Below are positions 20,479 through 27,679 of a stretch of 27,679 bases of DNA, in pieces. Under the pieces are notes generated by a model that was given only the letters and a program-made list of their open reading frames with translations, had not been told where the DNA came from and did not search any database. A program made the position numbers and the translations under genes. The DNA comes from Mnemiopsis leidyi (lineage: Eukaryota > Ctenophora > Tentaculata > Lobata > Bolinopsidae), in NCBI GenBank assembly GCA_000226015.1, contig JH153502.1, positions 30,431 to 58,109 on the forward strand. Reading direction: 5' to 3'. Every line of letters begins with the position of its first letter. Positions within the stretch are counted from its first letter, which is position 1.

Positions 20479-23400
20479 ATGGAGCTGAATGACTCACATC
20501 TCGGACAGAAGGAATATTGGGATAAGGTCTACGTAACAGAGCTGGACAATTTCAAAAACAATCAAGATGATGTCGGTAAGCAAGATCTAATCACGTTATG
20601 ATTTAGATGGTAATGACTAGGACCTTTTCCTGGGTCTGAAATAAATTTAGATCGAAGATAAGTTTACGCGAACTAATTTGAATCGTAGGAATTTGTCCAG
20701 TATATACTTGTAGTTGCAGTGATATCAATGGTTTCATTTAAGTGACGCTGATGCTTAAGTACCTTCGTCCAGTTTCGAGATTTGCGACGACATGAGCCGT
20801 ATAATTTAGGATACCAATATCAGACACCTGATATATAAATTCATTTCAAAAAAATTTAAAAGCTGTAACATTTTTGATCTCGAACAATACTTATGTTAAC
20901 AAAAACTACTCTAAGTAAGTTTGCAATTTTACTCGTAGAATACTGAGTTAAATTCAAATCTCTTTCACAAGAACCTAAGTGTCGTTAAGTGTTGAGTCTT
21001 TGACTTGAAATCAAGTTAGGGCGAACCTCCGATCATTTGACCAGCACCATGAACTGCAAAGAAATTAGTCTTATAAGCTGAGCTTAATTCACTAAAATTT
21101 TTACTCAATCCAATGTACACACTTATTTAGCAAAAACCCTCCCTGCTTGCAGTTATATGATCTTAAATCTTGAAATTAGCGCCTTATCTGCTCTGAAAGC
21201 TAAGTGATAAAGACTTAACAGTTCAGCTGCGATATATTCAATATCCCCAAGATCTGATCGAGTAAGCCTTCAGGAGAGATTTGGTTCGGAGAGAGAACAG
21301 AGCAGAAGCTTGTAGATTGGTTGGTAGAAAACGTGGATCCTGACAGCTCTCTTGCTGATATAGGTAGGTGAAACGTGATGTACCTATTAATCTATCCTGT
21401 TGGTTATAGCTGTCGTTAAATTTCTTGTAAATGCGCTCTTTAATACCCTGAAATCGATACTACTTAACTTAACATGAGATTCAAACTCCCGTTGGTTCAG
21501 TTAGACAAATTATTTAAACCTATAGGGCTGATATCCGCCCTTTCTTGGAATGAATCGATCAAAAATTCTGACTTATTTCCAGGTACAGGTAACGGACATA
21601 TCTTGTCGCTCCTAGCCGAAGAGGGTTTCTCTAATCTTACTGGTTGGTTGATGATCAGCAAAGCTACATTAAACAAATATTAAATAAAATCATGAAAGTC
21701 AAAATTAAACCATAGTATATGAATATATGAAACAATAACATAGCTAGCCAAGATTACAGGCCTAGTTTAGAAATGTTTCTTATCAAATTTGGCATTCGCC
21801 ACTGATCAAATCTTCATTATACCGTTCATATCACCTTCGTTTTTTATTTTAATATCAGGTTTACTTCTAGGAATCGATTACTCAGCTTCATCGATAAAGC
21901 TTGCGGAGACGATCAACTCGGACTACCCCACTGTAAAGTTTCTCTGTCAGGACATCATCAATTCTCCTCCCTCTGGAGAGAGACACGACATCTGTATCGA
22001 TAAAGGTAAATGCAGGTTCCTGAGGTAGTTTGTGTTCTGTGTAGGTGAGGAGATCTTGAATTGACCCTGATAAAATCTCCAAGTCTGGCGTTAAAGTGCA
22101 CCTGCACCATAATGATGAATGTGTACACCTTTTTAAAGGTAGGTATATTATAATTCGTATATTGTTTATGGTAAATGACATGGTCAATGGTATATGGTGG
22201 CTGACGTCCTGCCCCAGAACATCGTGTCTCAGAGCACTTTAACGCAGATTTTGTCCCAGTGACGTCCTTCTTCACAAAGACAACTTTATTAGGGTAAGGG
22301 TTAGGGTTAGGCCTTAGGGTTGGGGTAAGGGTAAGGGTTAGAGTTACGGTTAGGGTTACGGTTAGGGTTCCGGTTAGGGTTTGGGCAGGACAAGGTATGG
22401 ACAAGGTATGGTATATCATATACCGTATATGGTATTCTTTTTATTTATCTTACACTTTTTTACATCGATGTCTCCAACAGCCATGTTATAACAATCAAAG
22501 CGGCCAATTACAGAAGCCGAGGGATCTTATTTGGCCAGCGACGGTTAAGGTACATTTTAGGGTATATTCGATTTCTTTTGCATGAAACACATTACGCCTA
22601 ATCCTATTGCATACAGGTACATACGATGCTATAAGCTTAGCAAGCACTTCTGCCACTGACAGAGTCACATACAAACAACGTATACATTCAATGGTAAGTT
22701 TTACTTATATTGTTATATCTTTATTGTTATATTTATATTGTTATATTTATATTGTTATATCTTTATTGTTATACTTATATTGTTATACCGTATATTGTTA
22801 TAGGTATATTGTTATAGGTATATTCTTATTTTGATATTGTTGTACTTATATTGTTATAGGTATATTCTTATTGGTATATTCTTATCACATACAAACAACG
22901 TATACATTCAATGGTAAGTTTTACTTATATTGTTATATCTTTATTGTTATATTTATATTGTTATATTTATATTGTTATATCTTTATTGTTATACTTATAT
23001 TGTTATACTGTATATTGTTATAGGTATATTGTTATAGGTATATTGTTATATTTATATTGTTGTACTTATATTGTTATAGGTATATTCTTATTGGTATATT
23101 CTTATCTTGATATTGTTATACTTATATTTTAAAATTTTAAATTCGGTACGCCGGGTAGATACACTTTAAAACTGCAACGTTTTAACCAACTATTACCAAT
23201 TATTCTATTTGACTTGTTTTAACCAACTATTAACAATTATTCTATTTGACTTGTTTTTAAAGTTGTTTCCTGACAAATAATTTCTTCAAATACAAAATGG
23301 AGAAAATGGCCAATTTAACAATTGAAATAGAGAAATTAGTTGATATTTTCTCACCTTGACCATGATTTAAGTTGATATTTTCGCACCCTACTACACAGTC

Positions 23401-23598
23401 TGACTTTCCCAGGTTAATCCCGAAACAGGAAAGTTTGTGTTAGCCTCTGTAAACTGGACAGTGGAGGAACTTTCTGACTTCTTCTCTGATTACTTTTCTG
23501 TACAAGAGGTGTTGCCTTGTAAGAAGTTTACATATGGCGGCGTCACAGGGGCGGACGTCAGTATTTTGGTATTTTCTCCAGTCAGGACTTCATTTTAG
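20479..23598 (+). CDS. EEF1AKMT2: eEF1A lysine methyltransferase 2 (METTL10 family), complete, six exons
   Basis: Exons: 20479-20575, 21274-21363, 21583-21642, 21871-22005, 22617-22693 and 23413-23598, giving a 214-aa protein with all phases compatible. The start context caccATGG is strong. It is a class I SAM-dependent methyltransferase: LGQKEYWDKVY near the N-terminus, GEIWFGE (33-39), motif I LADIGTGNG (59-67), LTGIDYSASSIKLAE (82-96) binding the SAM ribose region, and CIDKGTYDAISL (124-135), the family hallmark. NWT at 167-169 and a C-terminal YGG complete the pattern. The family methylates a lysine of elongation factor eEF1A in the cytosol. The human protein is somewhat longer (about 30 residues), mainly at the N-terminus. 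Exon 3 uses a weak donor, ACTG|gttggttg. Intron 4 carries a degenerate telomere-type tract, and intron 5 a tandem duplication of the exon 5 end. Confidence 0.95.
20576..21273 (+). other. EEF1AKMT2 intron 1
   Basis: A 698-bp intron (donor gtaagc, acceptor gccttcag) with no recognisable embedded gene or repeat. Confidence 0.7.
22289..22385 (+). repeat. Interstitial telomere-like TTAGGG tract
   Basis: About 97 bp of ttaggg and variants (gttacg, gttccg, gtaagg) all in one orientation, in EEF1AKMT2 intron 4 (22006-22616). The regular 6-base step with G-rich strand bias matches degenerated telomeric repeat inserted at a break or copied by telomerase. Confidence 0.85.
22665..23104 (+). repeat. 220-bp tandem duplication of exon 5 end, donor and AT minisatellite
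   Basis: The segment starting tcacatacaaacaacgtata at 22665 recurs at 22885, including the last 29 bases of exon 5, the donor ATG|gtaagt and the following ttatattgttata-type minisatellite. Copy 2 of the exon end lacks an acceptor of its own and sits inside intron 5. The minisatellite continues to about 23135. Confidence 0.93.
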
Positions 23599-24337
23599 GG
23601 TTAACGTTTTTACTGGGCCGTCTATTTTTCCTATTTGTTGCACGAGTCGAATTTTATCTTTTACCGGGAAGGACACATTTTCTCTAATTTATTGAATGGG
23701 TTTATCTTACAAATACACAATGTTACCTCCGCTGTAAAGCTTACTGACAACACAAAAGAGATTACTTGAGACACTATTGACTAGATTTGTGTCGCGTGAA
23801 CACGTGTTGGTATTGTGTGGTGCATATTACAAATACCATTGTATCTTACATTGTCCTCCATCACACTGGCACTCTGCTTTGCTGACTAGATTAGTAGGTT
23901 CTGTATGTGTATGTGTGTGAGTTGCTGTCAGTTTGTATACACTCTGCTTTGCTGGCCAGATATTTTGGTATGAGTGTCGCTGTGCCGTGGCTTGTGCTTG
24001 AGCTTTATTTCTTGCTGTAACTAGTATCACCTGAGCAGAAATTTGAACTGAATTTGAAAATTTACTATTTTGACATGATAAACTTGATGTGAAATTTTTA
24101 GAAACCGGATTTACTATACTAAAATAGAATACTGTTTTCGGACGATCTAATTTATTGATTATAAAGTTATATCACGAACTTCAATCGTCTCTGCATTTAT
24201 GATAATTATTCAACTACTGCAGTCACTTAAAATATTATCGCTTACCTCATCCCTACAAAATAATCTTGTCACTTTTCCCGGTTAAACCCCACAACACCAC
24301 GAACCACCCCACTAATCCAGTTCCTGTTAAAATAGCG
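23599..24337. other. Intergenic between EEF1AKMT2 and TMEM243
   Basis: 3' UTR and promoter sequence. A duplicated block actctgctttgctg occurs at about 23871 and 23940, with a short TG-rich stretch (23905-23920) between. No exon. Confidence 0.5.
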
Positions 24338-24388
24338 ATGTACATCCCGCTCTAGCCCTCTTCCTCCTCCCACATGGCGCAGAACTGA
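24338..24388 (+). promoter_or_regulatory. Two short upstream ORFs before the TMEM243 start
   Basis: ATG TAC ATC CCG CTC TAG (24338-24355) and ATG GCG CAG AAC TGA (24374-24388). The second stops one base before the main ATG at 24390. If both lie in the mRNA, they could reduce initiation or feed reinitiation at the main start. The transcription start is unknown. Confidence 0.4.
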
Positions 24389-24389
24389 C

Positions 24390-25377
24390 ATGTACGGAGA
24401 AACAGATAGTTTGAGGGACGATGTGGGAATCCGGGATAGCATCAGCAGTAACATCAGCGCTCCTCTTTTTGGGGAGACCAACCCTCAGGTTGGAAAATTG
24501 TTTATCATTTTTTTCGCTTTAATGGAAGACAGCTGTTTTATAGGAATATTTCTGCTCGTTCTATTTTATGATCGTTTGACTGCTTACGATGACTTTAAAG
24601 CTGTCGATTGCCAATAGTTTCAAACTTTAACGGTTTTCAGACGAGGTATCTTCAGTGGGCGCTAGCTATATTCACCCTTGTATTAGCTGGTTAGTATTCC
24701 GCTAACTTTCACATAGATCTCATCATAACGGTTTTGAGAGTATTTATTTTTGTACCAGAATCTAATTTTATCCTAAAAGTAATTTTTAACTTGTCGGAGT
24801 CATCCTTTTTTAAGTTCACAAGTTGGGTATAATGAGGAAAACAAAGCAGTTTGAATAAGTTTGATAAACCGCTGTCATTCCGCAGTGACTACGCTCATTG
24901 TTGCATGTACCGTGGGAACTAACCATGATATCGGACTGCATGTCTTTATGAGTCTTACTGTTATAGGCCTCACTATAACTACTTTTATACTGGTAGGTAG
25001 AAGGAGATACCTTGACCATGTCAGTTTATAATATCAGACTAAGTTTCGGGATATGTACTATATATCCTGTATCTTAGTCTGACTAAATTCAAATTGTTAT
25101 TTAGTTTTGAATCTTGATTCTAGGTTGTACGGCGTACCTTTTGAATATTGCGTTTAAAGTTTGTATCGTCGATTTTATCTTCAAAGAGATGCCTTTTGTT
25201 CCACAACTATCTCTTGTGTTTGTCCATGACATCTCCGCATTCTAGGCTCTGTGGTACGAAGAGGGTGACCTCCACCCCAAGTTCCTCTACATCCTCTACA
25301 GCCAGACTCTACTCATCATCATGTTTAGCATTCTCCTCTTCATCTACTTTGGTATTGAGGGAAGGCGAAAAGTATGA
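24390..25377 (+). CDS. TMEM243: Transmembrane protein 243-like (MM-TRAG family), complete, four exons
   Basis: Exons: 24390-24488, 24641-24689, 24886-24992 and 25246-25377, giving 128 aa with consistent phases. The cytosolic N-terminus carries the family signature PLFGET (25-30). Hydrophobic helices follow at about 36-57, 65-85 and 97-120. The conserved loop LWYEEGDLHPKF matches the WYRQGDLEPKF-type loop of the vertebrate protein, and the tail is basic (GRRKV). The length is close to the vertebrate 118 aa. It is a small multi-pass membrane protein whose molecular function is poorly known. Exon 1 ends with the weak donor CAG|gttgga. AATAAA follows 42 bases after the stop codon. Confidence 0.88.
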
Positions 25378-25418
25378 TCTTAATGTTTTGGGTAGTGTTT
25401 TCTAGCCTTGACGTTGCA

Positions 25419-25424
25419 AATAAA
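25419..25424 (+). terminator. Poly(A) signal AATAAA of the TMEM243-like gene
   Basis: An exact AATAAA hexamer 42 bases after the TGA of the TMEM243-like gene, consistent with a very short 3' UTR. Confidence 0.6.
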
Positions 25425-26011
25425 TAATAGATTTCAGATAATTCTATTTTGGCGCTGGCGCTTTTTGGTTTTGTTTGCTTATGAATAAATTCTTTATCAA
25501 TGTTTATGTTTTGTTATAGTTTGATCTTTAAATGCTTGATTGATATCTGCCTAGAACGTTCTATCAACTTAAATGGAGCACATTTTAATGAATACCATGA
25601 ATTTCGGGGGAACCGAGGACCGAGATGAATTTCGTTAAGTCTTCTAAATTTAACATTTTTTATGGGGGATAGTGCTTTCAAAATAAATTCAAGTTTATTA
25701 AATTTGTGTTTGTCAAAGTTACCTGCATCCCCTAGATTGTGCGATATCTTGTTATAGTTTTAAATCAGTTTATTTTCGTAAGTGTGAGAGTTGCTCTAAA
25801 TCTAATTTATTTTTATATTCGATGATTTTTGACGTATTACTTAAAAATGAGAAGTTGTTATTGGCTCATCAATTCTGAATTAATTTAACGGTAAAACCTT
25901 TTAAATTGAAATTGGATGTCATGTTAAACACAAGCTTATAAATTCTTCACGACCTTATCCTCATCCTTAACTTTTATAAATGTTATTTTATAGAGATTAT
26001 ATTTCGTAGAA
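25425..26011. other. Short intergenic region before DNAJC9
   Basis: About 590 bp of AT-rich sequence that must contain the DNAJC9 promoter. No exon or clear core promoter element is seen. Confidence 0.5.
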
Positions 26012-27315
26012 ATGGACGAAAAGGATCTTCTTGCAACATTTGGCACTTCAGACTTGTATGAAATTCTTGGAGTTGAAAAAACATGTTCAGCTAGTCTCAT
26101 CAAAAAAGCATACCATAAAAAATCATTAGAGGTAAATATGGTTCCTTCGTTTAATGTTCGTTTGTAAATCTCCTCAGCCGAAATTAATCGATACGTTTTA
26201 AAACCGAATGTTCAAAAAGGATAGATTTTCAAATGCAAAGAATGAAGTAATAATTGGATTTACTATTAACCTCAGCACAGTGAAGAGTCGATTAAACCAA
26301 GTAGCTGAGTGTATTACTTAAATAATAAACTGCTCCCTATTATCCAATTAAATTTCTACATTTTACAATAACAAAACGACCCCCAGCTGCACCCAGACAG
26401 ACAGCAGGAGGACAAGGAGAACTTCACAGTAAAGTTCCAGTACCTACATCAGATCTACACACTTCTGTCAGACACAGCCAGGAGAGCGGAGTATGACCAG
26501 GACGGTACTATCAGTCAGGACGACAGTCTTCCTGTAAGTGGGTCTGTTTGCTTGTCTATCTGATTTCAGTTGTTTGTTTGTTTGTCTGTTTTTTATCTGT
26601 TTGTCTAATGGACTGCCTTTCTCTTCTGTCCATCTGTTTTTTTCCTTTTTTTGTTGGTCTGTTTGTTTGTCTTTTCTCTAGAGGTGGGGACTCCTGTGTT
26701 TTTTTGTCCGTCGGTCGTCAATATCCGCCACTCCGCACTCATTCTGTCACTCCAACTACAATCCTGTTTGCACTATTAAATGTACATCTAGACTAAAGTC
26801 TAAACTAAGGTATCTAAAAGTCCCCCTCCCTCCTAGAACCGGACGTCTGATGACTGGTCGAGCTACTGGAGGGAGTTGTTCAGGAAAGTAACGCTGGAAG
26901 ATATCGTCAAGTTTGAGGAGAGCTACAAGGGTAGTGAGGAAGAGCGAAGCGATGTGAAGAAGTATTACAACGAGTCCAAAGGTGTAGTATCGTTTTTGTG
27001 ATTTTTTCGCTAAACTTATGATCTGCTGATCGTATTTAGTCACATGTTTCATTCTTTTACATGTTTCACATGTTTCATAGGACTTGCCAGAGCTAGGTTA
27101 TCGCCTCTGCTAATCACCTATTAATCTTAATACTGCTACTAACATGACAAGTCCAAATCCTTAATCAAATTTTTCACACAAAACATTCAGGGGACATGGA
27201 CACGATCATGTCAAGTATAATGTTGGTAAGGTACGACGAGGAGGTAAGGATTAGGGAGATCATTAACGACCTCATTGCAAAGAAAGAGGTCAAGAAATTC
27301 AAAGCTTTCACACAG
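26012..27315 (+). CDS. DNAJC9: DNAJC9-like J-domain histone co-chaperone, first four exons (3' partial)
   Basis: Exons: 26012-26131, 26387-26533, 26837-26981 and 27191-27315. They encode the first 179 aa, and the gene continues beyond the window (donor CAG|gttaga at 27316). The J domain begins GTSDLYEILGVEK, and the HPD motif is at residues 42-44 (LHPDR), with YHKKSLE in helix II. Downstream, DWSSYWRELFRKVTLEDI, FEESYKGSEEER, GDMDTIMSSIM and RIREIINDLI match the order of the DNAJC9 family. This family binds histones H3-H4 and stimulates HSP70 ATPase through the HPD loop. The rest of the C-terminal region is missing only because the window ends. It lies 0.6 kb after TMEM243 on the same strand. 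Confidence 0.93.
26540..26720. repeat. Pyrimidine/TG-rich low-complexity tract
   Basis: gtttgtttgtctg-type simple sequence in DNAJC9 intron 2. It gives a chance ORF of 82 codons rich in Val, Cys, Leu and Phe. Confidence 0.7.
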
Positions 27316-27436
27316 GTTAGATACTGACAGTGACAATGATTCTAAGGTTATTGCAACTTAATCCAAGACTGAAATAGCAATTTCAAATCATTTTTCCATT
27401 GTTCTTTTATACTGCAAATGTTATCCTATCCAACAT

Positions 27437-27577
27437 GGGTTTGTGGTGTAGTGGTATCTACCCCGACTTTCCATGCAGAAGATCGGGGGTTCGATTCCCA
27501 GATCCGCCAATCCTAGAGGAGTGCGCTAAGGGCATTTGCCTATGCAATCTTCTTCGGTCGACTCAGCCGAATGACGG
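27437..27577 (+). mobile_element. tRNA-Gly-derived SINE, copy 2
   Basis: Shares the head (ttgtggtgtagtggtatc, B box ggttcgattcc, end gatccgcca) and body (gtgcgctaagggcatttgcc, ttcggtcgactcagccgaa) with the copy at 16388. It differs at scattered positions and diverges after ccgaatgac. Same orientation as DNAJC9, just after its fourth coding exon and so probably in the next intron. The remaining 100 bases of the window show nothing recognisable. Confidence 0.85.
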
Positions 27578-27679
27578 CTGACCGACAACTAAGAACCAAT
27601 CAATTTCACCTTGATTTACCTTGTTAACTAATTAACATGCTAGGCCTGAGAAATTCGTCAATCATGACGTTTTACCGAC

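Noticed and set aside
21958..22419. 153-codon minus-strand ORF with Thr/Leu/Val repeats
   Set aside because: Antisense of EEF1AKMT2 exon 4 and the telomere-like tract.
22607..23132. Two Tyr/Ile/Val-rich ORFs
   Set aside because: They read through the EEF1AKMT2 exon 5 end into the AT minisatellite; the splice donor ends the coding part.
26756..27052. 98-codon minus-strand ORF
   Set aside because: Shadow of DNAJC9 exon 3 on the opposite strand.

Overview
The window is nuclear DNA from a multicellular animal, most likely an early-branching or other marine invertebrate. Coding regions are cut into short exons (49-190 bp) with GT..AG introns of roughly 150-2,900 bp. The DNA is AT-rich, carries a tRNA-derived SINE, MITE-like palindromes and many short tandem arrays, and has a degenerate TTAGGG tract inside one intron. 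The species cannot be fixed from the sequence. Most real exons are too short to show as long ORFs; they were assembled here from splice sites, reading-frame phase and protein-family motifs.

Left end (1-1623, + strand): the 3' part of an unidentified gene with an SLDNRRLYVF motif exon and a Cys/His-rich exon. A 34-bp minisatellite lies upstream. A 43-bp array lies between the two exons and repeats the 3' splice site seven times. Next (1698-6747, - strand) comes a five-exon rhodopsin-like 7TM receptor of about 372 aa. A complete single-exon gene (2999-4420, - strand) for a type I membrane protein with a sushi-like module lies inside its fourth intron.

Middle (6748-18946): a gene-poor, AT-rich stretch with MITE-like palindromes, short tandem repeats, one well-formed orphan exon (8550-8697, +) and an intronless, complete 7TM receptor of 393 aa (14423-15604, +). 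A tRNA-Gly-derived SINE follows at 16388.

Right end (18947-27679, all + strand) is gene-dense. It holds a small unidentified two-exon gene with a KEN tripeptide, then a complete six-exon EEF1AKMT2 (METTL10) lysine methyltransferase gene. A complete four-exon TMEM243-like gene follows, and then the first four exons of DNAJC9, which run off the window. A second SINE copy lies in or after the fourth DNAJC9 intron.

The genes do not form a pathway. The two receptors are distant relatives, and the right-hand genes are housekeeping functions (eEF1A methylation, histone H3-H4 co-chaperone). The most distinctive feature is repeated local duplication of splice junctions: an acceptor x7 at 914-1195, an acceptor x3 at 5345-5585 and a donor x2 at 22665-23104.
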